From positions 49,270 to 113,269 of the forward strand of contig CAWJNN010000009.1 in assembly GCA_963844115.1 (NCBI GenBank): DNA of 64,000 bases, in the 5' to 3' direction. Origin of the DNA: CS4-C045 sp963844115. Its GTDB lineage: Bacteria; Planctomycetota; Planctomycetia; Pirellulales; UBA7805. A program made the translations under genes and the position numbers. This document shows positions 26,429-34,519 of this stretch, one piece after another (the first letter of the stretch is position 1; each line of letters opens with the position of its first letter). The notes beneath the pieces are model-generated. The model saw only the letters and a program-made list of their open reading frames with translations, had not been told where the DNA came from and ran no database searches.

Positions 26429-26488
26429 GTCGGTTTCTTCGGCACGGTCGCCAAAGCTTCCCCAGTTTCTCAACGAACTTTCGTTCAA

Positions 26489-26709
26489 GCAGTTAACTAG
26501 CGCTGCTGTCAGCGTAACGCACGGAGCGTTGGGCAGCGAGGTGAGATCATCGCCTCTCGCTCAACCCGACAGCGATCTTGCGGCTGCGCATTCTCACGGC
26601 AGCTAACGATCAGGCTGTTTTGAGTTCATTATAGGCGGTTTCAGGTTCGACGACTCACGTCCCCAACGGGGAAGCGGACCGCGGACCTATGAAGTCGGTG
26701 CCGGCGGAC
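26489..26709. other. Intergenic region upstream of the GAF-HlyD gene
   Basis: About 220 bases between two minus-strand genes. The promoter of the GAF-HlyD / HlyD / M50 cluster should lie here; I see no distinct motif. Confidence 0.4.
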
Positions 26710-27684
26710 CTAATAATTGGGCGTCGGAGGTCGGAAATCGTCGACGTTGATGGACCGGAACCAGGCGATTGTCCGCTGCAGGCCGTCTCGTAACGGAATG
26801 GTCGGCTCCCAATTCAGCTTTTCGCGTGCCAGTCCGATGTCGGGTCGCCGGCGGGTGGGATCGTCCGCCGGCAGATCTCGAAACACCAGTTTCGATGATC
26901 CTTCGGTCAATTCAATCACAAGCTCGGCCAACTCTCGAATGGTGAATTCGTCTGGGTTGCCCAGGTTGACCGGTCCGGTGAATCCGTCACCGGCTTCCAT
27001 CATGCTGATGATTCCGCTTATCAGGTCATCGCGATAGCAGAACGAACGCGTCTGGCTACCGTCGCCAAAGATAGTGATGTCGTCACCCGCTAGCGCCTGC
27101 CGAATGAAATTCGAAACAACGCGTCCATCGAACGGATGCATTCGGGGTCCGTACGTGTTAAATATACGCACGATGCGAATATCAACACCATTCATGCGGT
27201 GGTAATCCATGAAGAGAGTTTCGGCCGCCCGTTTACCTTCGTCGTAACACGCGCGCGGCCCGATCGGATTCACGGATCCCCGATAGGATTCGACTTGAGG
27301 GTGTACTTCGGGGTCGCCATAAACTTCGCTGGTCGACGCCTGCAGGACTCTTGCTTTGCAGCGCTTGGCCGTACCCAGGACATTGATCGCCCCCATGACC
27401 GACGTTTTGATGGTCTTGATCGGATTGAATTGATAGTGGCCGGGTGCGGCGGGACAAGCCAGATTGTAGATCTGGTCAACCTCCAACCAGATCGGCTGCG
27501 TAATGTCGTGACGGATCAATTCAAAGTTCGCTCGTTCCAGCAGCGGCGTGACATTGCTTTTCTGACTGGTAAAGAAATTATCCAGGCAAATGACGTCGTG
27601 CCCGGCGTCCACCAGTCGTTCGCATAAATGCGAGCCGAGAAATCCCGCACCGCCGGTCACCAGGATTCGTTGTATGTTGGGCAT
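26710..27684 (-). CDS. UDP-glucuronate decarboxylase (UDP-xylose synthase), SDR family
   Basis: Extended short-chain dehydrogenase that converts UDP-glucuronate to UDP-xylose for polysaccharide synthesis. 324 residues: VTGGAGFLGSHL (NAD site, residues 9-20), the UXS-typical LACPAAPGHYQFNPIKTIKTSVMGAINVLGTAKR, ASTSEVYGDPEVHPQ, catalytic YxxxK at Tyr147/Lys151 (ACYDEGKR), and RIFNTYGPRMHPFDGRVVSNFI. The cluster context has no other capsule genes. It is divergent from the MGMT-like gene. Confidence 0.93.
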   Translation of the reverse strand: MPNIQRILVTGGAGFLGSHLCERLVDAGHDVICLDNFFTSQKSNVTPLLERANFELIRHDITQPIWLEVDQIYNLACPAAPGHYQFNPIKTIKTSVMGAINVLGTAKRCKARVLQASTSEVYGDPEVHPQVESYRGSVNPIGPRACYDEGKRAAETLFMDYHRMNGVDIRIVRIFNTYGPRMHPFDGRVVSNFIRQALAGDDITIFGDGSQTRSFCYRDDLISGIISMMEAGDGFTGPVNLGNPDEFTIRELAELVIELTEGSSKLVFRDLPADDPTRRRPDIGLAREKLNWEPTIPLRDGLQRTIAWFRSINVDDFRPPTPNY

Positions 27685-27757
27685 CGAAAGAGTCGGAGAA
27701 AATCAAGTGTGGGATTCGTATCGTCCAAAGTATAGAATACCACGGCTGCTCCGGCCT

Positions 27758-28156
27758 ATGACGGTTGCAAAATGCCCTGATGAAACACAGGATCTTGTAA
27801 GTTTGGACGATTTACGCGAGATGCCCGATCTAGAAGGGCAGCTTTGGGAGTTACTGGCGCTCGTTCCTGCCGGTCAAGTCGCGACCTACGGCCTGCTGGC
27901 CGACGCGCTCGGCGATCGCAAGGCCGCTCGTTGGATTGGCCACGTCCTGTTGCATCACGATCACCAGCCCGGCTGCCGATGCCACCGTGTTGTTCGATCG
28001 GACGGCCAACCGGGTGTGTTCATCACGGGCGAACCGACCCAGAAGGCCGACTTGCTGACGGCGGAAGGTGTCGAAATCGCGAACGGCCGTGTTTGCCTGG
28101 ACAACCACTGGCGTCAGGCCACAAGCAGCTGGGGTCAGGCCGTGATTAGTGATTAG
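27758..28156 (+). CDS. MGMT/ATL-like alkyltransferase domain protein, 3' end inside a RAYT inverted repeat
   Basis: 132 residues with the DNA-binding fold of O6-alkylguanine alkyltransferases: QLWELLALVPAGQVATYGLLADALGDRKAARWIGHVLLHH, then GCRCHRVVRSDGQPG, where the acceptor Cys of the usual PCHRV is retained but Pro is replaced by Arg. It lacks the Ada N-terminal domain. It may be an active repair protein or an alkyltransferase-like protein. Its last codons (SSWGQAVISD and the stop) come from the left inverted repeat of the RAYT element, so the original C-terminus has been replaced. Start ATG 27758 is chosen because upstream codons overlap the divergent gene. Confidence 0.8.
   Translation: MTVAKCPDETQDLVSLDDLREMPDLEGQLWELLALVPAGQVATYGLLADALGDRKAARWIGHVLLHHDHQPGCRCHRVVRSDGQPGVFITGEPTQKADLLTAEGVEIANGRVCLDNHWRQATSSWGQAVISD
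28131..28156 (+). repeat. Left 26-bp inverted repeat of the RAYT element
   Basis: GGGGTCAGGCCGTGATTAGT followed by GATTAG. It is perfectly inverted relative to 29,146-29,171 and covers the last codons of the MGMT-like gene. Confidence 0.9.
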
Positions 28157-28193
28157 TCTTGCTGGCCAGCGAGTCCCAGGTTACGCTTTGGCC

Positions 28194-29156
28194 ATGGCCA
28201 GACCATTGCGAGTTGAGTACGAAGGGGCCCTCTATCATGTGATGTCCCGCGGGATTGAGCGGCGGGATATCGTCTCCGACGACCGGGATCGCTGGCGGTG
28301 GCTGGAGTGGCTGGAACGGACGGTGGAGACGTACGATTGGCATCTGCACGCTTTTGTGCTGATGGACAATCATCATCACCTCTTTGTCGGAACTCCCCGG
28401 GCCAATTTGTCGGCCGGGATGCAGCACTTCAACGGCAGCTATACGAGCTATTTCAATCGGCGACACCGGCGAGGGGGTCACCTGTTTCAGGGGCGGTTTA
28501 AAGGGCAACTGGTGGAAGATGAAGGGTACTTCTGCGAGTTGAGCCGGTACATTCACTTAAACCCGGTCCGGGCGAAGATGGTCGACCGGCCGGAACTTCA
28601 CCGCTGGAGCAGCTATCCGGGATATCATCGGGCCGATCGCACTTTGCCGTGGATGACGTATGACTCGGTGCTACGCGAGTTTTGCCGTAGCCGCAGCGAG
28701 GCCCGCAAGCGTTATCGCCAGTTTGTTCGGGATGGAATGCGAGATCCGCCGCCGGCGCCCTGGGCAGAGGCCGCCCATGGATTTATTGTCGGGTCGAGTC
28801 ACTTCATTAAGCGGATTGGGAAGCTCCTGGAGGATCGACCGGAAGATCAAGATATCCCCGCTCTGAGGCAGTTGCGCCCGCGGCCGGAGCTTGAAGTCAT
28901 TTTGGATGTCGTGGCCGACGCCATGAACGAGGATCGCACCGCCTGGTGCGCAGGCCGCCGGAGCGAGACCGCGGGACGTGCGGTTGCCGCATCGATTGCG
29001 CGCCACCGGTTCGGATATTCAGCGACGCAAGTGGCAGCGGCCTTGGGATACACGAGTCACACCAGCGTGAGCCGTGCGCTGCAACGGATCGAGCCACCCT
29101 CGGCAAAGTTGGCGCGGACCATCAAACGTATTGAACGAACACTGGCTAATCACTAA
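28194..29156 (+). CDS. REP-associated tyrosine transposase (Y1_Tnp family) with DnaA-like C-terminal helix-turn-helix
   Basis: HUH-superfamily single-strand DNA transposase, 320 residues when started at ATG 28194 (MARPLRVEYEGALYHVMSRG). The HUH motif lies in LMDNHHHLFV (His60-62); the catalytic Tyr is probably Tyr119 in LSRYIHLNPVRA. The C-terminal part (about 255-310) has the look of a DnaA domain IV-type DNA binder: ARHRFGYSATQVAAALGYTSHTSVSRALQRIE. An earlier start at 28149 lies within the repeat and is rejected. Confidence 0.93.
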   Translation: MARPLRVEYEGALYHVMSRGIERRDIVSDDRDRWRWLEWLERTVETYDWHLHAFVLMDNHHHLFVGTPRANLSAGMQHFNGSYTSYFNRRHRRGGHLFQGRFKGQLVEDEGYFCELSRYIHLNPVRAKMVDRPELHRWSSYPGYHRADRTLPWMTYDSVLREFCRSRSEARKRYRQFVRDGMRDPPPAPWAEAAHGFIVGSSHFIKRIGKLLEDRPEDQDIPALRQLRPRPELEVILDVVADAMNEDRTAWCAGRRSETAGRAVAASIARHRFGYSATQVAAALGYTSHTSVSRALQRIEPPSAKLARTIKRIERTLANH

Positions 29157-29171
29157 TCACGGCCTGACCCC
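29146..29171 (-). repeat. Right 26-bp inverted repeat of the RAYT element
   Basis: CTAATCACTAATCACGGCCT followed by GACCCC. It is the exact reverse complement of 28,131-28,156 and overlaps the last codons and stop of the transposase gene. Confidence 0.9.
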
Positions 29172-29181
29172 ATAATCGTTT

Positions 29182-29303
29182 GAGTCACACCAGCGTGACC
29201 CTGCAACGGATCGAGCCACCCTCGGCAAAGTTGGCGCGGACCATCAAACGTATTGAACGAACACTGGCTAATCACTAATCACGGCCTGACCCCATAATCG
29301 TTT
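29182..29303 (+). repeat. Direct duplication of the 3' end of the RAYT gene and right repeat
   Basis: 122 bases that copy 29,054-29,181 with one 6-base deletion. They include the last codons of the transposase and the right inverted repeat, so the element has a second, incomplete right end. Confidence 0.9.
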
Positions 29304-29358
29304 GTGACCCCATAATCGTTAATCACGTGACCCCATAATCGTTGACCCCATAATCGTT
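29287..29358. repeat. TGACCCCATAATCGTT repeats, 4 copies here
   Basis: The 16-mer begins at 29,287, 29,305, 29,328 and 29,343 (a fifth copy is at 29,165). Short irregular spacers separate the copies. They look like iterated ends of the RAYT-linked repeat. Confidence 0.85.
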
Positions 29359-29359
29359 G

Positions 29360-29627
29360 CATTGAACGGCCCTAGCCGGTCAGCGTGTGTTAGCCACAGA
29401 TTTCTTAACCACGAATGGACACAAATGAACACGAATATTTTCGGTGATAACATTCGTGTGAATTGGCGAGGTACGGCGCGCTGTGCGCGGGTCTCCCGAC
29501 CCCGCACCGGCACCGACCGCAGGTCTCCACGCGTCCAGGGATAATTGAATGGGTGACGCAGGCCTAATGCGAAGGGAGACCTTCGGTCAGCGTATCGTCG
29601 GGGTCGGGAGACCCGCGCCGAGCCCGT
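29360..29627 (+). repeat. 268-bp dispersed repeat, copy 1 (inverted partner at 33,181-33,448)
   Basis: Nearly identical to the reverse complement of 33,181-33,448; most differences lie at copy-1 positions 29,423-29,447. It contains ACCACGAATGGACACAAATG-type sequence and a perfect 19-bp internal inverted pair GCGCGGGTCTCCCGACCCC (29,485-29,503) / its complement (29,600-29,618). It starts with the last codons of the LRR gene found beside copy 2. Confidence 0.92.
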
Positions 29628-29710
29628 CTATTCGTGTTCATTTGTGGTTCTTCTGTTAGCCAGCGCGCTGCCGGAACCCTCTAGCCCACCCCTCGATCGG
29701 GGTAACAAGA

Positions 29711-29789
29711 AGGTGCTCGTTCGCACGCTACGACCGCCCCCAACGAACCGGGGTCGGCCGAGAGAGCGTGCGGACGAGTGCCTTTTTTT
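29711..29789 (+). terminator. Long hairpin followed by seven T
   Basis: GGTGCTCGTTCGCACGCT pairs (with two G-U type mismatches) with AGCGTGCGGACGAGTGCC; between them lies a second, weaker CCCC...GGGG stem. CTTTTTTTG follows. It may end transcription from the RAYT side or act as a leader element of the secreted-protein gene. Confidence 0.6.
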
Positions 29790-29892
29790 GTTTCCCTAAT
29801 CCTTATGTAGACCAAATGTAAACCGGTAAATGATGACCCGTAGAGGTCGCCGAACCTAATTCGCCCTTGTGGCAGAAAGTGAGAGACTCATG

Positions 29893-30110
29893 TTGACGAA
29901 GAATTGGAAGAGTTTGGCTGTATTGTGTGCGTTGACCCTGTCCCTGACCGCCGTGCAGGCCAGAGCGGCATCCATTGGGTACGATCCTGGTCCCACCACC
30001 ATGCTTGCAGGCGACACGGCTGGCGTCGTATCGCAGGGGAACTGGAATTCGCTGGCTTCCACGGGATCGAACCTCATTGACAGCACTGGCGCCGCGACAA
30101 CATTGGATAG
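29893..30110 (+). pseudogene. Truncated PEP-CTERM-type secreted protein gene (N-terminal part only)
   Basis: Starting at ATG 29890, the product has a signal peptide (LAVLCALTLSLTAVQARA) and the beginning of a planctomycete extracellular protein family: SIGYDPGPTTMLAGDTAGVVSQGNWNSLASTGSNLIDSTGAATT. After about 30,105 the frame reads unrelated sequence, and the IS4-type element follows from about 30,250. The rest of the gene, including any sorting tail, is missing from the window. Confidence 0.65.
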
Positions 30111-30254
30111 GCGGCTACGCCGGGGTCAGACTTGGGATTCGGGATTCAGGCCTAGTGCGCACTCGATCGACGTCACCCTGCGGGCGGTGTTGCGGTTTTG
30201 TTTTGGAGCAAGAAACGGTGAACAAGAAACGGTGTCACAAGAAACGGTTCCTGA

Positions 30255-30273
30255 CACGAATGGCACTGCCGGT
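30255..30273 (+). repeat. Left terminal inverted repeat of the IS
   Basis: CACGAATGGCACTGCCGGT, exactly complementary to 31,948-31,966. Confidence 0.85.
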
Positions 30274-30451
30274 GATTTTAGCGGGTGTTAGCGCAGCGTT
30301 GAGGGCCGCAGGCTGTTGCGGTTGAGTTTCGCCGGGTTTTTGCCGAAGCGTGGCAACTGGGATTGCGGCGACACCTTCTCTGGTGTTATGCCTTGCGACG
30401 GCGCGGCCTTCCCTGAGTGAGTGGTGTATTCTCTTGACCAGGGAAGGTCGC

Positions 30452-31927
30452 ATGCCTTTTACACCATCCGCTCGTTTTCGTGCATCATCATTTTCGATCT
30501 TTCGACGTTCGCTGTTGCAGAATGATGAATTGCCTTTGTGCGACGCGATCGACGACGTCCGCTTTCAAGAATCCTTCGACGAACATCAAGTCGATTTCGG
30601 AGCCGATGAGGACGCGGTTTACACACCGGCGATTACCTTGTGGGCCTTGATCTCGCAAGTCTTCTTCTCCGCGGAGCAACGCAGTTGCAAGGCAGCGGTG
30701 CTGCGCGTTGCCGCGCTGTGGGCGGCGTTGGGTCGCCGAGTGTGTGACACGAACACGGGTGCTTATTGTCGCGCCCGGTTGAAGATTCCGTTTGAAGTGG
30801 TGCGAGACATCACCAAACGATTGGCGCACGACGCGGAAGCCGCCGTCGACCAAGACGCTGTGCTGACCGATGACGAAGCGGAATCAAGCTTGTGTCCTGA
30901 AGTGGTTGCAGAAGTAAAGTCCACTGCGGTTGGCGGCCGCATTTTGTTAGTCGATGGATTTACCGTCACCGCCGCCGACACACCAGAAAACCAAGAGGAG
31001 TATCCGCAGAATCCGGCGCAAGCGGAAGGACTTGGTTTTCCGATCTTGCGATGGGTCTCGCTGATCTCGATGACGACCGGGATGCTGGTCGATTTGGCAT
31101 ACGGACCTTACTGCGGTAAGGAGACCGGAGAAACGGCATTGCTGTGGCAATTGCTCGACCAACTGCAGCCCGGCGATATTCTGGTTGCCGATTCGTACTA
31201 CTGCACTTACTGGCTGGTCGGGGCCTGTCGAGCACGTGGCGTTCACATCGTGATGAAGAACCATCACAAGCGCGACGATCATCCGGAAGGCGCACGGCGA
31301 CTCAACCGGCGGGAACGCCTGGTTGTCTGGGACCGGCCGCAGCGGCCTGAGTGGATGAGCGCCGAGGACTATTCCGCGCAGCCGGAAACGATCGAGATCC
31401 GGTTGGTCGATGTCCAAGTCGTCGAAGCAGGCTTTCGGCCCGATGCGTTCACGATCGCCACGACGATCATGGATCGCAAAGTGTATTGCGCCGCGTGGAT
31501 CGGTTCGGTGTATCCGAGCCGCTGGTTAGTGGAGCTTGATATTCGCAGCATCAAGTGTTCTCTGGGGATGGACATTCTTCGCGCCAAGACCCCTGAGATG
31601 GTTCACACCGAACTGTGGTCTTGCCTGTTGGCGTACAACCTGATTCGTCTCAAGATGCTGCAGTCCTGTGCGAGCAGCAGGCGCGATCCCCGCAGCTTGA
31701 GCTTCACGACGACCTTGCAACTGTTAGGCACGAGTTGGCTGTTGTGTGAGGTGATTGGGGTGACCGAGGAGTTGGCCGCACTCGGGCAAGCGGCCTCCAG
31801 CAGCGAACGGGTCGGTCATCGCCCCGGCCGCGCGGAACCGCGAAAAAACAAACGCCGCCCGAAACTGATCGCGCTCATGACGAAACCGAGGCACGAGTAT
31901 CACGCCGAACTCGGAGTGGCTGCGTGA
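30452..31927 (+). CDS. IS4 family DDE transposase
   Basis: 491 residues from ATG 30452, preceded by GGGAAGG. DDE pattern: Asp in RILLVDGFTVTAAD, Asp in GDILVADSYYCTYWL, and the C-terminal Y-(2)-R-(3)-E-(6)-K signature in VYPSRWLVELDIRSIKCSLGMDILRAKTPEMVHTELW. N-terminal half has the helical part typical of IS4 (CRARLKIPFEVV). The frame is intact, so the element may be functional. Confidence 0.92.
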   Translation: MPFTPSARFRASSFSIFRRSLLQNDELPLCDAIDDVRFQESFDEHQVDFGADEDAVYTPAITLWALISQVFFSAEQRSCKAAVLRVAALWAALGRRVCDTNTGAYCRARLKIPFEVVRDITKRLAHDAEAAVDQDAVLTDDEAESSLCPEVVAEVKSTAVGGRILLVDGFTVTAADTPENQEEYPQNPAQAEGLGFPILRWVSLISMTTGMLVDLAYGPYCGKETGETALLWQLLDQLQPGDILVADSYYCTYWLVGACRARGVHIVMKNHHKRDDHPEGARRLNRRERLVVWDRPQRPEWMSAEDYSAQPETIEIRLVDVQVVEAGFRPDAFTIATTIMDRKVYCAAWIGSVYPSRWLVELDIRSIKCSLGMDILRAKTPEMVHTELWSCLLAYNLIRLKMLQSCASSRRDPRSLSFTTTLQLLGTSWLLCEVIGVTEELAALGQAASSSERVGHRPGRAEPRKNKRRPKLIALMTKPRHEYHAELGVAA

Positions 31928-31947
31928 ATGTAAGTCCTTGTGTCACA

Positions 31948-31966
31948 ACCGGCAGTGCCATTCGTG
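31948..31966 (-). repeat. Right terminal inverted repeat of the IS
   Basis: ACCGGCAGTGCCATTCGTG, exact inverse of 30,255-30,273; it begins 21 bases after the transposase stop. Confidence 0.85.
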
Positions 31967-31974
31967 CCGGTCAC

Positions 31975-32240
31975 CTTTTTCTCTTTCCACCTTTTTCTCT
32001 TTCCTTTTTCGCTTCCGTTTTTCAGTTATGCCGGCTATTCAGTCGAAACTGGACCTGTCCCCGTTTGCCGTCAGAACGCATGCACTGGGGGCATTCGGCA
32101 TTCCGCTGAGCCACTACAAATTCTTTTCGCATCGATGGTCTCGAACCACGGCAAATGCGATGAGTATCACGATACCACTGGACTGAGACGCTGTAAGGAA
32201 ATAATGTACAGCTTTCTAACCCGGCGTTGAAAAAAGGGCG
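31975..32240. other. Intergenic region beyond the IS
   Basis: Pyrimidine-rich (CTTTTTCTCTTTCC repeated) for about 60 bases, then mixed sequence with no supported gene. It may hold remnants of the interrupted secreted-protein gene, but I could not recognise any. Confidence 0.35.
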
Positions 32241-32886
32241 TTAATCGTTTTCCGAGTATGTTGCAGAGCCGACCTTGAACGCGGTCACCAGGGCTAGTCC
32301 AAACCAAAGGAGATCCCAAGGAGTAAAGCTGTCTTTGAAGACCTGATCGCGAGCTGATCCGGCGATTTGGTTTATAACCATGGCGACCCTTTCCTGGTAC
32401 TCCTTAGTTCTTTTTTTCTGGTCATCTGGAGAAAGTGCATTCCATCGCCGGTCAGCCTCCGCCCAGACTTCCTTGGGGTAAGATTCCGCCAGCGGCGTAT
32501 CCTCATTATCCGCCCCTTCGGGCAACGTAATCTTCGATCCCCCCTGCTCCAGCTCGTCAACGTACTTATCTGCCTCATCGGAAATCATCTGTTCTGTGCT
32601 TACGGAAACGATATCGCCCATGTCAGAGAAGGCCGAATTGACGGCAATGTACGCTACACAGTACTTTCCCAAGAGCACTGCGCCGATCGCAATGGCGGCA
32701 GCGATGATTCCCGGCGTCACGCCTTCCTTCTCTTCTCCGGCGGCGATGCGGACGCCCAGCCCAGCAAGGAAACCAACGCCCCACGCAATCCACCCAACTT
32801 CGTACCCCAAATAGCCGACAAGAACCCAAGCAACTGTCCCTACTGCCGCCAATCGACCCGGCAACGATCCACTTGATGTACTGCAC
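32241..32886 (-). CDS. Small membrane protein with cytosolic/extracytosolic acidic middle; probable frameshift near 32,850
   Basis: About 215 residues. A GGAAGGAG lies 6 bases before GTG 32886, which begins (M)QYIKWIVAGSIGG; one base missing near 32,851 would join this to AAVGTVAWVLVGYLGYEVGWIAWGVGFLAGLGVRI. Next: a third hydrophobic segment (GIIAAAIAIGAVLLGKYCVAYIAV), an acidic stretch of about 90 residues, and a C-terminal hydrophobic segment (DLLWFGLALVTAFKVGS). I know similar planctomycete proteins only as hypothetical; no function can be given. Without the indel, the frame starts at 32,918. Confidence 0.7.
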
Positions 32887-33180
32887 GGCTTTCTCCTTCC
32901 AAATCCTCGACGAAACACCAGTTGGTCAGGTTTTCTACAGTTGACTAATCTTCCACGGCGGCAGGTTCCTCAACTGATGGAAATCTTGAATTCGCAAGCC
33001 GCGCGGCACAAGGTCCCTCTGCCTGTTTTGATTTTTTACTGGAACAGTAGGATGCGCGCGTGAAATGTTTAAATACGGCGTCCCTGGAATGCCAGGAGCT
33101 ACGTGGCCAACAGGAACTTCACGGCAATTACGAGCGTATGCCCGTCAAAACGCCTATCAGCTACCAACGGTTTAGCAAAC
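32887..33180. other. Intergenic region between the membrane protein and repeat copy 2
   Basis: About 290 bases; no gene, repeat or RNA that I can support. It should contain the promoter of the minus-strand membrane protein gene. Confidence 0.4.
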
Positions 33181-33448
33181 ACGGGCTCGGCGCGGGTCTC
33201 CCGACCCCGACGATACGCTGACCGAAGGTCTCCCTTCGCATTAGGCCTGCGTCACCCATTCAATTATCCCTGGACGCGTGGAGACCTGCGGTCGGTGCCG
33301 GTGCGGGGTCGGGAGACCCGCGCACAGCGCGCCGTACCTCGCCAATTCACACGAATGTTATAGCTAGGACTATTCGTGTTTATTCGAGTCCATTCGTGGT
33401 TAAGAAATCTGTGGCTAACACACGCTGACCGGCTAGGGCCGTTCAATG
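33181..33448 (-). repeat. 268-bp dispersed repeat, copy 2 (inverted relative to 29,360-29,627)
   Basis: Same length as copy 1. Its right end (33,433-33,448) is the last codons and stop of the LRR gene. The pair brackets a 3.55-kb segment holding the truncated secreted-protein gene, the IS and the small membrane protein gene. Confidence 0.92.
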
Positions 33449-34506
33449 TATTCCAACTGGACCGTCGTGTTGGGCAGTTTCTTTTCCAGTCGCCGGACGC
33501 CTGCGGCCGTTACGGCCGTGCGCGTTACGTTCAGGTCCTTCAGCGCCAACAGACCTGCCAGCCGAGATAGGCCGTCGTCCGAGACGGCGGTCGATCCGAG
33601 ATGCAACGTTGCCAATTTCTGCATGCCTTGCAGATGGCGCAAACCATCATCGGTGACCTGGGTGTTGTCCAGGTTGAGCCACTGCAGGTTGATCAATTTG
33701 GCAAGATGAGCGACTCCGTCGTCCGTGATCGCCACCCGCCACAGATTCAGGCGCTTCAATTGCGTCGTCTCGGCCAACGGTACCAGCGAGTCGTCCGAGA
33801 GCTGACTGCACTGACTGACGTCCAAGTCTTCCAGCTGCTTCAGCGTCGCCAGCGCGGCCAGACCTTGGCCCGTGACTTGGGTTTGCGAGATGCGCAACTG
33901 GCGCAGCTTTGGAAATTGCTGCAGGACGCTCATCGCCTCGTCGCCCACTAACGTCCGGGCGAGATAAAGTTCCTCCAGCTTCTGAAGCGTTTTGAGCTGG
34001 ACCAGTCCCTCTTCGCTGACCCATAAGAAGTCCAGCAGCAAGGCTTTCAGGTTGGTCAGTTTGCCAATGTCGGCCAGCGCCCGGTCATCGACGGTCGTGG
34101 CGCCGTTTTTGCCCGACAAACGCAGCGCCTTCAATTTGTTCAGGTTCGTAAGGTGCGCGATTCCTGTGTTGGACACTTTGCAACCACGCAAATCAAGATT
34201 CTGCAGGGTTGTGCTTTTTCCCAGCGTGGCCAGACCGGCGTCGGTAACCGCCGTATCGTTGAGCAACACGGATTTGAGCCGGTGTAAGCCCGGCAGATGA
34301 ATCAATGCCGAATCGTCGATCTTCGCGCCGCGAAAATTGACTTCGACAACGTAGCCGTCGCTATCGAGTTTAAGCGCGGTCGCCAATTTCTGAAGAGCCG
34401 TCACCGATTGCGGATCGTCGCGATCAGCGGCATCGGCCTGGCTACGCGCAGCGGTCAGCATATAGACGCACAGAAACCAAACGAACATCTTCAGGCAATG
34501 AATCAT
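33433..34506 (-). CDS. Secreted or lipid-anchored leucine-rich-repeat protein
   Basis: 357 residues from ATG 34506. A signal peptide (MIHCLKMFVWFLCVYMLTAARSQADA) is followed by about eleven LRRs of the bacterial/F-box-like type, with consensus L..L..L.L..T.VTD.GL..L (for example LDLRGCKVSNTGIAHL, LNLDNTQVTDDGLRHL). The repeat array is protein-protein binding; partner unknown. An in-frame start at 34566 overlaps kbl and is rejected. It lies 13 bases after kbl on the same strand. Its stop lies in the 268-bp repeat. Confidence 0.85.
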   Translation of the reverse strand: MIHCLKMFVWFLCVYMLTAARSQADAADRDDPQSVTALQKLATALKLDSDGYVVEVNFRGAKIDDSALIHLPGLHRLKSVLLNDTAVTDAGLATLGKSTTLQNLDLRGCKVSNTGIAHLTNLNKLKALRLSGKNGATTVDDRALADIGKLTNLKALLLDFLWVSEEGLVQLKTLQKLEELYLARTLVGDEAMSVLQQFPKLRQLRISQTQVTGQGLAALATLKQLEDLDVSQCSQLSDDSLVPLAETTQLKRLNLWRVAITDDGVAHLAKLINLQWLNLDNTQVTDDGLRHLQGMQKLATLHLGSTAVSDDGLSRLAGLLALKDLNVTRTAVTAAGVRRLEKKLPNTTVQLEYIERP

Positions 34507-34519
34507 GTAAGGTTCCCCG

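Larger units (their letters stand above)
28131..29171 (+). mobile_element. RAYT (REP-associated tyrosine transposase) element, about 1.04 kb
   Basis: A Y1-type transposase gene bounded by perfect 26-bp inverted repeats (28,131-28,156 and 29,146-29,171). The right repeat overlaps the end of the transposase gene. A partial second copy of the right end follows directly. Such bracketed RAYT genes can mobilise small palindromic repeats in genomes. Confidence 0.8.
30247..31974 (+). mobile_element. IS4-type insertion sequence
   Basis: About 1.7 kb with one transposase gene, ended by inverted repeats that share CACGAATGGCACTGCCGGT exactly (30,255-30,273 and, inverted, 31,948-31,966); weaker similarity extends outward about 8-10 bases. 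No clear target-site duplication could be fixed by eye. It lies downstream of the truncated secreted-protein gene. Confidence 0.8.

Noticed and set aside
26710..27684. dTDP-glucose 4,6-dehydratase or UDP-glucose epimerase
   Set aside because: The ACPAAPGHYQ.NP motif and length are specific for UDP-xylose synthase rather than for those SDR relatives.
29287..29358. CRISPR-like or tRNA-like repeat cluster
   Set aside because: Spacing of the 16-mer is irregular (15 to 23 bases) with no constant spacer length; the units copy the end of the RAYT element.
29711..29789. Riboswitch upstream of the secreted-protein gene
   Set aside because: Only a long hairpin with a T tail is present; no conserved aptamer motif was recognised.
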